Part shown: piece after piece, positions 7,755-16,313 of the stretch
How positions within the stretch are numbered: position 1 is the stretch's first letter
Layout of the letters: each line of letters opens with the position of its first letter
NCBI GenBank assembly: GCA_022565155.1
Contig: JADFKB010000014.1
Span: forward strand, 1-36,893
Length of the DNA stretch: 36,893 nucleotides
DNA from: Chloroflexota bacterium
GTDB lineage: Bacteria > Chloroflexota > Dehalococcoidia > DSTF01 > RBG-16-68-14
Direction: 5' to 3'
The notes under the pieces: generated by a model
Database searches by the model: none
What the model was told of the DNA's origin: nothing
What the model saw: only the letters and a program-made list of their open reading frames with translations
Program-made: the position numbers and the translations under genes

Positions 7755-9392
7755 CTACGGTCGCCAGCGCGCTGGCAAGGGTAATCTGCTCAACAGCGTC
7801 TCGACCTCTTCCGAGCCCAATGCCTTGGCGACCACGACGTAGACGAGGCCGCCAAGCAGCGTCGCGCCGGCGACCGCCAGCGTGGAATCGAGCAGACGGT
7901 TCGTATCGAGATGCCCGGCCTCGTGCAGCAGCACCAGGTAGAATCCGACTACCTCCACCATCAGCAGCGCCGCCAGCAGCGTTTGGAAGAGCGATCGTGC
8001 CAGCGCTCGGAGATCGAGGCCTTGCATGCGTAGCCGCAACGCCGCGAAGAGCAGCGTTACTTCGATCACCGTCGCGAGCGAGACGGCCAGCGCCAGCCCC
8101 CTTATCTCTAATGGCCCGACCAGCGCCGCGCTCAGGATCAGGTTCACCACGACTGCGACGACGGCGTAGAGCACCGGCGTGCGGGTATCGCCCAGCGCGT
8201 AGAACCCGCGGCTGAGGATCTCGATCGCGGCGTGGGCGAAGAGCCCGATCGCGTAGAAGATCAGCGCGGCCTGGGTGATGTCCGTCGATGCTTCGCTGAA
8301 GGCGCCGCGTTGGGAGAAGCCGAAGAGGCCGAAGAGGCCGAAAAGGCCGGCGCCGTGTTGGAAGAGGAAGGCGACGAGCGGGCCAGACAAGACCATCAGC
8401 GCCAGGCCGGCCGGGATCGTCAGGAACAAGATCATCCGCAGGCTCTGCTCCAGTGTCCGCCGCAGAGCGTCGCGGTCTCCCGCCGCCTGCTCGGCCATCG
8501 TTGGGAAGACGGCCGTCGAGATCGCCATGCCGAAGAGGCCGAGCGGCATCATCAGCACCAGCCAGGCGAAGTTGACGGCGGAGATCGCCTGGTCGCTGAT
8601 CGTCGAAGCGAAGAAGATCGCGATCAGCAGGTTGAACTGGAAGGCGGCCAGCCCCAGCACGCGCGGCGCCATCAGCCTGCCTACCTCGCGCACCGTTGCG
8701 TCCCCCCAGTCGGCGATCGCCCGGTAGCGCATGCCGACGAGCGCCAGCGCCGGCGTCTGCACGGCCAGGTGCAGCCCCGCGCCGGCGACGACGGCGATCG
8801 ACAGCGCCTGCACGCTATCGAACGCGAGGGCGCCGACGATGATCGCCAGGTTGTAGAGGACGGGCGCGAACGCCGGGAAGAGGAAGTGGTGGCGGGCGTT
8901 GAGGATGCCCATGAACATGCCGCTGGCGGCGAAGAGGATGGGCGAGAGCATCATGATCCGCGTCAACTCGATCGCCAGCGAGCGCTCGCTCAGGCCGGGC
9001 GCCATCGCCGGCACCAGCAGCGGCGCGAGCAGGAAGCCCAGGATCGCGACGACGATCGTCGCCATGAAGACAAGGTTGAGGACGGAGCTGGCCAGCCGCC
9101 AGGCCGCCTCTTCGCTCTGCTTGGTGAAGACCCGGACAAACGTGGGGATGAACGCGCTGCCCAGCGTCGCGCCGGCCAGTAGCTGGAAGATCAAGTCGGG
9201 CAGCCGGAACGCCACCCAGTAGGCGCCCAGCTCCGGGCTGTCGCCGAACGAATCGGCGATGGCGACGCTGCGCAGCACGCCGAGCAGACGGCTGGCGAGA
9301 AAGCCGGCGGCGACGATCGCCGCGGCGGACGCCAGGCTCGGTCGCTGAAATCGACCTGCGGGAACGCCGTCGGTCGCGGCCGGCTCCTCCAC
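7755..9392 (-). CDS. murJ: Lipid II flippase MurJ
   Basis: A 545-residue multi-spanning protein of the MVF/MurJ family. It carries the conserved N-terminal region (GFLASRLLGVLRSVAIADSF, then AFRLPDLIFQLLAGATLGSAFIPTF), the ARHHFLFPAFAPVLYNLAII segment of helix 4, and GFYALGDTRTPV late in the protein. About fourteen membrane segments are apparent. MurJ moves the lipid-linked peptidoglycan precursor across the cytoplasmic membrane, so the organism very likely makes peptidoglycan, in agreement with the LCP and LysM genes nearby. It is followed closely by glycerate kinase. A short Phe-Gly-Leu repeat (GLFGLFGLFGF) sits in one loop as a minor oddity. Confidence 0.95.
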   Translation of the reverse strand: MEEPAATDGVPAGRFQRPSLASAAAIVAAGFLASRLLGVLRSVAIADSFGDSPELGAYWVAFRLPDLIFQLLAGATLGSAFIPTFVRVFTKQSEEAAWRLASSVLNLVFMATIVVAILGFLLAPLLVPAMAPGLSERSLAIELTRIMMLSPILFAASGMFMGILNARHHFLFPAFAPVLYNLAIIVGALAFDSVQALSIAVVAGAGLHLAVQTPALALVGMRYRAIADWGDATVREVGRLMAPRVLGLAAFQFNLLIAIFFASTISDQAISAVNFAWLVLMMPLGLFGMAISTAVFPTMAEQAAGDRDALRRTLEQSLRMILFLTIPAGLALMVLSGPLVAFLFQHGAGLFGLFGLFGFSQRGAFSEASTDITQAALIFYAIGLFAHAAIEILSRGFYALGDTRTPVLYAVVAVVVNLILSAALVGPLEIRGLALAVSLATVIEVTLLFAALRLRMQGLDLRALARSLFQTLLAALLMVEVVGFYLVLLHEAGHLDTNRLLDSTLAVAGATLLGGLVYVVVAKALGSEEVETLLSRLPLPARWRP

Positions 9393-9435
9393 GAGGCTAG
9401 TATGCCTGAAGTCGCCAGCCTGCGCACGTGGGCGC

Positions 9436-9466
9436 TTGACAGGCGTACCGCGTCATGTTACATAAC
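9436..9466 (+). promoter_or_regulatory. Candidate sigma-70 promoter for the NTF2-like gene
   Basis: A perfect TTGACA at 9436-9441 is followed by two possible -10 elements: TACATA at 9459-9464 (17-base spacer) or CATAAC at 9461-9466 (19-base spacer). It sits in the divergent region between murJ and the gene starting at 9548, pointing toward the latter. The -35 is convincing and the -10 is only fair. Confidence 0.5.
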
Positions 9467-9547
9467 GCCAGCCGGGCGGCGAACGGAGAGTCCTGCGTGA
9501 TCGCCCGCGTGAAAGATCGATATCAGAGAAGAGCGAGGAAACAGACT

Positions 9548-9874
9548 ATGGCATCCAGGATCGAACTGACGAAACAGTACATGGGCTACCAACAGAACCA
9601 GCACACGGACGAGCTGCTCGCGATGCTGGCGGACGATGTGACCATGTCGTCGCCGATGACGGGCGTCGTCACCGGAAAGGACGCGCTGGCGCAGCTGATG
9701 AGCAACCGGCCCGCTGGTGGCGCCGGTATGGGCGACATCACCTGGTCAGATCCGGAGGAGGACGGCGATGACGTCAAGATCATCGGCACCGGCAGTCCCT
9801 TCGGGACGATCAAGATCGTCCTCACCTACAACGCTGACGATCAGATCAGCAAGATCGAGGCCGGCCTCGCGTAG
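9548..9874 (+). CDS. NTF2-like / SnoaL-like small protein
   Basis: A 108-residue protein with the shape of the NTF2-like superfamily: a helical start (IELTKQYMGYQQNQHTDELLAML), then DDVTMSSPMTGVVTGKDAL, then strands DDVKIIGTGSPFGTIKIVLTYNADDQISKIE. In this superfamily the opening of the fold binds or converts small hydrophobic molecules, but no clear Asp/His catalytic dyad is seen, so it may be a binding protein. The start at ATG 9548 has GAGGAA about 8 bases upstream. An in-frame ATG at 9455 would place the promoter's -10 region inside the coding sequence, so I reject it. Confidence 0.75.
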   Translation: MASRIELTKQYMGYQQNQHTDELLAMLADDVTMSSPMTGVVTGKDALAQLMSNRPAGGAGMGDITWSDPEEDGDDVKIIGTGSPFGTIKIVLTYNADDQISKIEAGLA

Positions 9875-9991
9875 AACGCGGTTGCACCCCGAAATCGCCA
9901 GCAGCTTCGCCGCTAGACACAGCGTTTCGCCTTGGCTACCATGGCTGAGCCGCTAGCGTACTGCTAGAGAGAATCGCGAAGGAGACCGTTC

Positions 9992-10348
9992 GTGGCCCAC
10001 GTATCCCACTCGCCATCGGCGAAGAAGCGTCACCGCCAGTCGCTTCGCCGCGGCGAGCGTAACCAGGCCCGTCGCAGCGCCGCCCGCACCGCCGTCCGCA
10101 CCGCCCGCGAGGCGATCGCGACCGGGGATCAGGCCGCTGCGGAGACGGCGGTGCGTACCGCCGCCGCCGTGTTGGACCGGACGGCGCAGAAGGGTGTGAT
10201 CCACGACAACAACGCCGCGCGCCGCAAGTCCCGCCTCATGCACCAGCTTAACGCCATGGGCGCCGCCGATGCCACGCCCGCGCCGCCTAAGCGCCGAACG
10301 GCGAAGAAGGCTTCGGCGGCGAAGTCCAGCCGCGCGAAGAAGAGCTGA
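9992..10348 (+). CDS. rpsT: 30S ribosomal protein S20
   Basis: A 118-residue, very basic helical protein. SAKKRHRQSLRRGERNQARRS and the segment KGVIHDNNAARRKSRLMHQL are the classical N- and C-terminal signatures of S20, which binds the 5' domain and helix 44 of 16S rRNA in the small subunit. It starts with GTG at 9992, preceded by AAGGAG at 9979-9984. S20 is usually 85-95 residues; here an additional Ala/Lys-rich tail of about 25 residues follows (KRRTAKKASAAK), resembling the disordered basic tails of other high-GC bacterial ribosomal proteins. It stands alone, as rpsT usually does. Confidence 0.93.
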   Translation: MAHVSHSPSAKKRHRQSLRRGERNQARRSAARTAVRTAREAIATGDQAAAETAVRTAAAVLDRTAQKGVIHDNNAARRKSRLMHQLNAMGAADATPAPPKRRTAKKASAAKSSRAKKS

Positions 10349-10412
10349 CCCCGAACCGCTCGAATCGACCTCGAAGTAGTGCTGGCAGGGCAACGCTGGC
10401 AGGAGGTAGGCC

Positions 10413-11447
10413 GTGAAGGCGCTGGTCTTCCATGAGCCGGAGCGCATCAGCGTCGATGACGTGGCGGAGCCTGTTCCCGCCGCCGGCGAAGCGCTGGTGC
10501 GCGTGGTGGCGGCGGCCATCTGCCACTCAGACATTCGCGTGTACAAGGGACAGAAGCATGCCCGGCCCGGCGTCATCCCCGGCCACGAAATCGCCGGCGT
10601 CGTCGAGTCGCTCGGCGCGGGCGTCGAAGGCGTTGGTGTTGGGGACGAGGTCGTCGTCTGCCCGATCATCGCCTGCGGCCGCTGCGCCTTTTGTCTGTTA
10701 GGCCGCCGCCATCGATGCCTGGAGCGTCAGACGCTGGGCTACGATGAAGACGGTGGGTTGGCGGAGTACCTGCTGGCGCCCGCTACACTCGTCGCCAGCG
10801 GCCATCTGCTGCCGGTGCCGGACCGCCTGCCGCTCCAGCGCGCCTGCCTGACAGAACCGCTGGCCTGTGTTCTCAATTCGCTAGAGACGTGCAACGTCGG
10901 AGCCGGCTCCAGCCTGGCGATCATCGGCGGCGGACCAATGGGTCTGCTTCACTTGCTACTGGCAAGAGCGCTGGGCGCCGGTGTCGTGATCGTCAGCGAG
11001 CCAGACGAAGCCCGTGCGGAAGTCGCGCGGCGGCTGGGCGCTACCGCCGTCCTCGACCCGCGCCGCGACGACCTCGCGGCCGCCGTGAAGGAGCGAACAG
11101 CGGGGTTGGGCGCGGACGCGGCTATCGTCACCGCCGGTCTGGCGGAGGTAGTGGGCCAGAGCCTCGATTGCGTGCGGCCGCAGGGGGTGGTCAACCTCTT
11201 CGCGGGCTTTCCGCCCGACACGAGCGTGCCGTTCGATCCCAACGTCGTTCACTACAAAGAGATCCGGCTCACCGGCAGCCAGAACGCGTCGATTGACCAG
11301 TACCGGCGCACGCTCCAGTTGCTGCCGAACCTGGCGGAGATCGAGGAGGTGACGACACACCGATTCCCGCTGGCGGAGGCAACCGAGGCGTATCACGTGC
11401 GCCTGCGCGGCGAAGGCTTGAAGTCGATGGTGGTGATGGATGCGTGA
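10413..11447 (+). CDS. Zinc-dependent medium-chain alcohol/polyol dehydrogenase
   Basis: A 344-residue MDR protein of typical length. Catalytic zinc ligands are Cys37, the Gly-His-Glu at 57-59 and Glu149 (TEPL). The structural zinc site is Cys88, Cys91, Cys94 and Cys102. The Rossmann domain has GGGPMG at 172-177, followed by an acidic residue in SEPDEAR, favouring NAD over NADP. Overall it is closest to sorbitol/threonine-dehydrogenase-like enzymes that oxidise a secondary alcohol. The substrate is not determinable. The start is GTG 10413 with AGGAGG just upstream. It lies 64 bases after rpsT and converges with the LCP gene. Confidence 0.9.
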   Translation: MKALVFHEPERISVDDVAEPVPAAGEALVRVVAAAICHSDIRVYKGQKHARPGVIPGHEIAGVVESLGAGVEGVGVGDEVVVCPIIACGRCAFCLLGRRHRCLERQTLGYDEDGGLAEYLLAPATLVASGHLLPVPDRLPLQRACLTEPLACVLNSLETCNVGAGSSLAIIGGGPMGLLHLLLARALGAGVVIVSEPDEARAEVARRLGATAVLDPRRDDLAAAVKERTAGLGADAAIVTAGLAEVVGQSLDCVRPQGVVNLFAGFPPDTSVPFDPNVVHYKEIRLTGSQNASIDQYRRTLQLLPNLAEIEEVTTHRFPLAEATEAYHVRLRGEGLKSMVVMDA

Positions 11448-11474
11448 CGCATGCGTGATGGAAGTCGAGCGCGT

Positions 11475-12839
11475 CTAGTCGCTCTGCTCCTCGACGACAA
11501 AATCGCGCGCCAGCAGGTCGGCGCCGAGGACGACGACGATGTCGGCGTTCTCAACGGTGCTCAGCCCGGCGTCGCCGGCTTCGGCGCGGCGAACCTGCTC
11601 CGGCGAGACGTTCAGCAGGCTCGCCAGCCGCTCCACGGTGTGCTCCTTACCTGAGAAGTCGATGATCTCCGTGAGCGGAAGAAAGCCGCCTGTACCGGTG
11701 TCGCCGGTTGCGAGCGCGTCGCTGGAGAATCCGAACCCGGCCAGGTAATTCACTACTTGGTCCGCGAGGCCCGCGGAGCTGCTCTGCACCTCCACTATCG
11801 CTGCTTCCGACGAGAGCTGCTGGTCGCTGAAGAGCGCGTCGACAAGCTGCCGGACGATGTCCTTATCGATTAGCAGCACCCGCTCGCCGAACGGGGTAAT
11901 GTAATTGACGGCCGCTACGGCGAGCGAGAGCGCGGCGATGCGCGACGGGTCGATCTGCGCCGCGAGCGCCGCGTAGCCCGGCGCCTGCAGGTCGTTGATG
12001 TCGGTGTCGATCGTGTCCTTGTAGCGGCCCCAGAGGCCGACGAGCTTATCGATGCTGACCAGCCGCTGCTCCAGGGCTTTGTCGATCACCGCGAAGATCA
12101 CCTGCTGCTGGCGCTGGATGCGGTCGAGATCGGTGGAGCCGTAGCGCGTCCGTGAGTAGTCGAGCGCGGTCTCGCCGTCCATATGGTGCTCGCCCACCTC
12201 GAAGAAGAGCGGATAGAAGTCGCCCAGGAGCTCTGTGCGCGAATAGGTCGGGTCGTAGACCTCCTCCGCCACGTAGACATCGATGCCGCCCAGATCGTCG
12301 ATGATCTCGACGAAGCCTTCGAAGTCGATGATCACATAGCGGTCTGTCGGGATACCGAAGTTCTGCTCCACCACCTCTTGCAGCAGCGCGGCCCCGCCGC
12401 CATCGTAGCCCTGCGTCTCGCCGGTTGCGTAGACCGAGTTGATGCGGGCCTTGTAGAAGCCGTTGCCGCTCGGGAACGGCACGTCCACCCAGGAGTCGCG
12501 GGGGATGCCTAATATGCCGGCAGCCTTGCTCCGCGCATCGATCGTGACCACGAAGATAGTGTCGGTGCGGGTTGGCGCGTCGCCCTCGTGTGGGCGGCGG
12601 TCCAAGCCCATCACCAGGATGTTGATCGTGCCTTCAGTGTTGGTGTCCTGTTGGACGCCTGGCAGCGCGGGCAGGCCGCTGATGCCCTGGCCGGGGAAGA
12701 AGAGCTCATCGATACGGCTTACGATGATTAGCGATAGCCAGATCGCGGCCAGCAGTATGCCAAGCCCTGCGACCGCGACGACGAGGCGCTGCCGCAACTG
12801 CGCGCCGCCCGGTGTAGTTGAGGGGAGTGGATCGGACAC
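11475..12839 (-). CDS. LCP family cell-wall ligase with LytR_C domain
   Basis: A LytR-CpsA-Psr protein: one membrane segment (QRLVVAVAGLGILLAAIWLSLIIV), then the LCP domain with ILVMGLDRRP, RTDTIFVVTID, GIPRDSWVDVP, INSVYATGE and LDYSRTRYGSTDLDRIQRQQ, the arginine and aspartate residues that bind polyprenyl pyrophosphate. The last 90 residues form a LytR_C domain. Family members transfer glycopolymers from a lipid carrier to peptidoglycan on the outer face of the membrane. The start is uncertain: the frame is open to ATG 13043, with an intermediate ATG at 12968. I give GTG 12839 because LCP proteins have a short cytoplasmic tail and because AT-rich, promoter-like DNA lies beyond. Confidence 0.85.
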   Translation of the reverse strand: MSDPLPSTTPGGAQLRQRLVVAVAGLGILLAAIWLSLIIVSRIDELFFPGQGISGLPALPGVQQDTNTEGTINILVMGLDRRPHEGDAPTRTDTIFVVTIDARSKAAGILGIPRDSWVDVPFPSGNGFYKARINSVYATGETQGYDGGGAALLQEVVEQNFGIPTDRYVIIDFEGFVEIIDDLGGIDVYVAEEVYDPTYSRTELLGDFYPLFFEVGEHHMDGETALDYSRTRYGSTDLDRIQRQQQVIFAVIDKALEQRLVSIDKLVGLWGRYKDTIDTDINDLQAPGYAALAAQIDPSRIAALSLAVAAVNYITPFGERVLLIDKDIVRQLVDALFSDQQLSSEAAIVEVQSSSAGLADQVVNYLAGFGFSSDALATGDTGTGGFLPLTEIIDFSGKEHTVERLASLLNVSPEQVRRAEAGDAGLSTVENADIVVVLGADLLARDFVVEEQSD

Positions 12840-12998
12840 GTCAGTCTGAACGTAGCCAACGCCTAGAAGGTGTGTCAAGCTGTCTGCGAAGACGCCATAC
12901 TGGCCCTCTAATAGACGTAATGTAATGAGGTGACGCCGCCGCCGCCATAGTCCTTCGCGGTACTGCATCTTGTAATTAACTCTTATGCTCCCCACATC

Positions 12999-13027
12999 TT
13001 GTATTTTTTCGTCAGGTGGGCTATGCT
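12999..13027 (+). promoter_or_regulatory. Candidate sigma-70 promoter for the LysM gene
   Basis: TTGTAT at 12999-13004 and TATGCT at 13022-13027 are separated by exactly 17 bases in a local AT-rich patch. Transcription would start near 13034, about 27 bases before the ATG at 13061. This excludes the upstream in-frame GTG at 13016 as the translation start. Confidence 0.6.
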
Positions 13028-13060
13028 GTGAGCAGGGTGGCATTGGAAGGGAGGCGTGCT

Positions 13061-13729
13061 ATGGCGTCACCGTATATCCATTCGAGTCAGTCTCCGGCGG
13101 AGCGCCCGTGGGCGGGAATGGCGGCGCTGGCGGCGGTGCCGCTGCTGTCGCTGGTGCTGGTGCGCATGTTCTGGTCTGGCTCCAGCCTCTGGTTTCTCGC
13201 GGTCGGCATCATCTTGCTCGGCGTGGCGGCGATCGTCTTCCTGGCTCGCCGCACGCAGGACCAGGCGTTCGGCCAGCGGACGCTAGACCCGGAAGCTTCC
13301 CAGCTGCCGATTGTGCTGATGGGCGTGGGCGTGCTTTTCCTGGCGATGCTGATCCTGCCCAACTTCTCCGGCGGCGGCGCCAGCTTGCCGCAGACGCTCC
13401 CGGCCGCCGAGCTGCAGTCGGCGGACATCACCAGCTCGGAGGTCGCCGGCATCTCCCAGGAGCCTGTGTCGCAGGTGCCCGTAGTATCGCTGCCGCCAGC
13501 GCCCGAACCCGCTGCCGCAGGTGAGACCTATCTTGTCCAGAGCGGCGATACGCTCTGGGACATCGCTCTGCGCTTCGAGACGACGGTGGAGGCGATCGTC
13601 GCGGCGAATGCACTGGCGGACGAGACCGACCTCAGCATCGGGCAGGAGTTGGTGATACCTCCGGCAGGCGCCGCGGCGGAAGAGGGCAGCGCCGTTGGAG
13701 ACGACGCGCCTGTCGGAACGCTGCCGTAG
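13061..13729 (+). CDS. LysM-domain membrane protein
   Basis: A 222-residue protein. Three hydrophobic segments lie in the first 110 residues (MAALAAVPLLSLVLVRMF, LWFLAVGIILLGVAAIVFL, IVLMGVGVLFLAMLILP). A Pro/Ala/Ser linker leads to a single LysM domain (TYLVQSGDTLWDIALRFETT through DLSIGQELVIPP) near the C-terminus. LysM binds N-acetylglucosamine-containing chains, so the protein probably tethers itself to peptidoglycan outside the membrane. The start at ATG 13061 is fixed by AAGGGAGG about 7 bases upstream and by the promoter at 12999-13027. It is divergent from the LCP ligase, consistent with a shared envelope role. Confidence 0.85.
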   Translation: MASPYIHSSQSPAERPWAGMAALAAVPLLSLVLVRMFWSGSSLWFLAVGIILLGVAAIVFLARRTQDQAFGQRTLDPEASQLPIVLMGVGVLFLAMLILPNFSGGGASLPQTLPAAELQSADITSSEVAGISQEPVSQVPVVSLPPAPEPAAAGETYLVQSGDTLWDIALRFETTVEAIVAANALADETDLSIGQELVIPPAGAAAEEGSAVGDDAPVGTLP

Positions 13730-13762
13730 GGTGTCCGATAGCTGCCTAGGCCGAGTTACGTG

Positions 13763-14635
13763 TCAGCCGTCCAGCCCTAGGACGAACTCTTCGATCGCCT
13801 GCGCCAGTTCGTTGGGACGGTGCAGAGGAATGTCGTGGATCGTGTCGGCGAACCAGCGCACCTGACAGTCAGATAGCACCTCGCTCGCCCGGTCGATCGC
13901 TTCTCGCTTGCGCTTCATCCACGTGTGCGTTCGCTCGTCACCCTCGTGCTCGGCAGCGGCAAAGAGCGTTGGGCAGCGCACATCGGAGAAGAGCTGTGAA
14001 GGGCGCTGCTCCCACAGCGCGCGCAGGACCTGCATATGGTTCGCTCTGCTGAGATAGGGGCGAATCGTGCCGGCCTCCGTCACCTCGAAGTTGGCCAGCA
14101 GGAATGCCTCCGCCTCTTCGCTCCAGCAGCGGCCCAGATCCCACTGCTTCGCTCCCTTGATTAGCTGTTCCGGTGTCAGGTGCGTGAGATCGGGCGGGGC
14201 CATCTCCACCTCAGTGCGTTCCCAGGTCATGCCCGGCCGGCTCGCAAGCTCGATGTAGCCGCCGTCGACGAGGACGATGCCGGCCGCGCTGTCCGGATAC
14301 GTGGCGGCGTACTGCAACGCGACGTTGCCACCCCACGAATGTCCGACGATGACCGGCCGCTCTGGGCCGAGTGTCTCAACGAAGGCGGCGATGTCGCCCG
14401 TGACGGTGGGAAAGTCGTAGCCGCCGTCTGGCTTGGCGCTCTCGCCGTGGCCGCGCTGGTCGAGCGCAAAGACGCGGAATCGCCGGGCCAGCAGCGGCGC
14501 GACGATGAGCCAGACGCGGCTGTTTGAGGCGACACCGTGCAGCAGCACTAGGGGCCGTCCCCCCTCTCCATACTCCCGATAGTGAAAGGACAGACCGCGG
14601 AGGTCGGCGAAGCGATCGACTGCCGGGTCGTTCAT
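13763..14635 (-). CDS. Alpha/beta-fold hydrolase
   Basis: A 290-residue protein with the complete fold: oxyanion region LLHGVASNSRVW (31-42), ALDQRGHGESAKPDGGYDF (57-75), nucleophile elbow GHSWGG with Ser100, and a late His in DTIHDIPLHRP. The length and the DQRGHG motif resemble ester or epoxide-type hydrolases and C-C hydrolases, but substrate specificity cannot be inferred. It is cytoplasmic, with no signal peptide. It ends a minus-strand run of hydrolytic enzymes and lies 18 bases after the dienelactone hydrolase gene, suggesting co-transcription. Confidence 0.88.
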   Translation of the reverse strand: MNDPAVDRFADLRGLSFHYREYGEGGRPLVLLHGVASNSRVWLIVAPLLARRFRVFALDQRGHGESAKPDGGYDFPTVTGDIAAFVETLGPERPVIVGHSWGGNVALQYAATYPDSAAGIVLVDGGYIELASRPGMTWERTEVEMAPPDLTHLTPEQLIKGAKQWDLGRCWSEEAEAFLLANFEVTEAGTIRPYLSRANHMQVLRALWEQRPSQLFSDVRCPTLFAAAEHEGDERTHTWMKRKREAIDRASEVLSDCQVRWFADTIHDIPLHRPNELAQAIEEFVLGLDG

Positions 14636-14653
14636 CGCTGGCGTAGCCTCACG

Positions 14654-15334
14654 CTAGCCCAGATGTTCGCGAAAGAAGGGCAGCGTTCGCTCCCAGGAGA
14701 GCTTCGCGGCGTCTGCGTCGTAGACATCGGCGCGGGTGTCGTTGAAGAAGGCGTGCTCCGTGTCAGGGTAGATGTGGAACTCCACCTCTTTCCCCAGCGA
14801 CCTCAGGTTGCCTTCTAGCTCGCGGGCGGCGGCCGGGCCGGCGAAGTTGTCGTTTTCAGCGTAGTGGCCGAGCACCGCCGCCTGGATGTTGGCGAAGTCC
14901 AGCTGGGCGCCCGGCAGCACACCGTAGTAGACGACGCAGGCGCCGATCTCCGGCTTGAGGCTGGCCAGGTAGAGCGAGAGCCCGCCACCCATGCAGTAGC
15001 CGACGCAGCCGACTTTGCCGCTCGTGGATGCGTCGTGGCCGGCTAGATAGTCGACGGCACCGGACATGTCTTTGGCCGCTTCGTCGATATTCATCGCCAT
15101 CATCAGCTTGCCTGCTTCGTCCGGCTCTGCCGACGTCCCGCCGTGGTAGAGGTCGGGCGCAAGGGCGACGAAGCCTTCGCCGGCCAGCCGGTCGCAGATG
15201 TCTTTAATGTGCGGAACCAGCCCCCACCACTCCTGAATGACGATGACGCCGGGCCCGCTTCCGGATGCTGGCATCGCCAGGTAGCCTTCGGCCTCCTGGC
15301 CGTTGCTGGGGAACTGCACCATCTCTCCTGCCAT
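14654..15334 (-). CDS. Dienelactone hydrolase family protein
   Basis: A 226-residue DLH-type protein. It has the characteristic Cys nucleophile in GYCMGG (Cys114), the Glu that holds it (Glu35 in QEWWGL), Asp162 (AENDNF) and His194 (DTEHAFF), matching the Cys-Asp-His triad of carboxymethylenebutenolidase. True dienelactone hydrolases act in chlorocatechol degradation, but most homologues have unknown ester or lactone substrates. It is cytoplasmic. AGGAG precedes the ATG. The gene lies between two further hydrolases on the same strand, and a 53-base repeat is found just upstream at 15357-15409. Confidence 0.9.
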   Translation of the reverse strand: MAGEMVQFPSNGQEAEGYLAMPASGSGPGVIVIQEWWGLVPHIKDICDRLAGEGFVALAPDLYHGGTSAEPDEAGKLMMAMNIDEAAKDMSGAVDYLAGHDASTSGKVGCVGYCMGGGLSLYLASLKPEIGACVVYYGVLPGAQLDFANIQAAVLGHYAENDNFAGPAAARELEGNLRSLGKEVEFHIYPDTEHAFFNDTRADVYDADAAKLSWERTLPFFREHLG

Positions 15335-15356
15335 GTTGCGCTCTCCTTTAGTGGGA

Positions 15357-15409
15357 TACTGTCGGGTTCCCCGCCTGCCGGCGGGCAGGTGAGGACCCCG
15401 GCCTACGGC
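15357..15409. repeat. Dispersed repeat, copy A (hairpin-bearing, at a gene 3' end)
   Basis: This 53-base copy matches 16314-16367 at all but about nine positions plus a one-base gap, by eye. It contains CCTGCC-GGCG-GGCAGG (a 6-bp stem with a 4-base loop) and ends in CCCGGCCTACGGC. The TAG of the minus-strand hydrolase gene (15403-15405) lies inside the repeat. On the minus strand the hairpin follows the stop codon, as in REP-like or terminator-like 3' elements. Confidence 0.8.
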
Positions 15410-16245
15410 ATTGCTTGTTTTGATACGGCGACCTTCGCCGGGTTCGTAACGAATCGCTTGAGGAACGCCAGCATCGTCGCTGCGGTCTGGCGGCCGTACT
15501 CCGGCTGCGCATCGAAGGCGTGCGGCTGGTTGCCGTAGGTGTGCAGCTCGACGGGCACGCCCGCCTTCTCCAGCGCCTGGTACATGCGGACGCTCTGGTC
15601 GTACGGGACCAGCTCGTCCTTCGTCCCGTGGATCAGCAGCGTCGGTGGAAAATCGGGAGTAACGTAGTTGATTGGACTGCCGGTGCGGACGATTTCTGCG
15701 ACCTTGTTCGGCTCCTCCGAGGAGGCGATCGGCTCGTTCACGCCGCGCTTCATCGTCGCGAGGTCGGTCGGTGGATAGACGGCGAGTACGGCGGCGACGT
15801 CGGTGGGTACGCCGGGGTTGCCCCCTTCGCCTTCGAATTCTGGCCGCCCGGGCGTGCCGGCAGCGAGCAGGGCGAGGTGGCCGCCCGCGGAGTTGCCCTC
15901 GATCACGATGCGCTCCGGGTCGAGGCCGAGGCGCGAACTGTTGGCGCGCATCCAGCGGATGGCGGCTTTGACGTCGTGGATCTGGGCAGGCCAGGCCGCC
16001 TCATCCAGCAGCCGGTACTCGGTGCAGACGCAGAGGTAGCCCTCCCGGCCGATCAGGATGCCGTAGCCGCGGAGCTGCGTGCGGTCGCCGTTGCGCCAGG
16101 AGCCGCCATGCACCATCAGCACGGCAGGCGCGTTCTCCGGCCGGCCGGGCGGGGTGTAGACATCGCACTTTAGGTCGCGGCCGCTGCCCGTTCCAAAGAC
16201 GACGCCCTCTTCGATCGTCACGCGGCCGGTAGAAGTGCTGCTCAT
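15403..16245 (-). CDS. Alpha/beta hydrolase (HSL/BD-FAE esterase-like)
   Basis: A 280-residue esterase/lipase-like hydrolase. Motifs are VLMVHGGSWRNGDR (the HGG oxyanion hole), YRLLDEAAWPAQIHDVKAAIRW, nucleophile elbow EGNSAGGHLAL, Asp in LIHGTKDELVPY and His in GNQPHAFD. This order is typical of hormone-sensitive-lipase/feruloyl-esterase-like enzymes acting on short acyl esters. I choose ATG 16245, preceded by AGGA; the frame is open to 16374 but the added residues are Arg/Gly-rich with no family match. The last codons CCG TAG are contributed by repeat copy A. Confidence 0.87.
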   Translation of the reverse strand: MSSTSTGRVTIEEGVVFGTGSGRDLKCDVYTPPGRPENAPAVLMVHGGSWRNGDRTQLRGYGILIGREGYLCVCTEYRLLDEAAWPAQIHDVKAAIRWMRANSSRLGLDPERIVIEGNSAGGHLALLAAGTPGRPEFEGEGGNPGVPTDVAAVLAVYPPTDLATMKRGVNEPIASSEEPNKVAEIVRTGSPINYVTPDFPPTLLIHGTKDELVPYDQSVRMYQALEKAGVPVELHTYGNQPHAFDAQPEYGRQTAATMLAFLKRFVTNPAKVAVSKQAMP

Positions 16246-16313
16246 CAGCTTTGTTCCTTTCCAATGTCCTGCTCGTAGCCCATCATAGTCTATCGAACCT
16301 GGTTGCTCACGCC

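Noticed and set aside
8232-9182. A long plus-strand frame opposite murJ and a similar one opposite etfA (3724-4536)
   Set aside because: Both are low-complexity charged sequences with no recognisable motif, and the true genes on the minus strand are certain.
13016-13061. GTG 13016 as the LysM gene start
   Set aside because: It lies upstream of the -10 element TATGCT; ATG 13061 has a strong ribosome-binding site.
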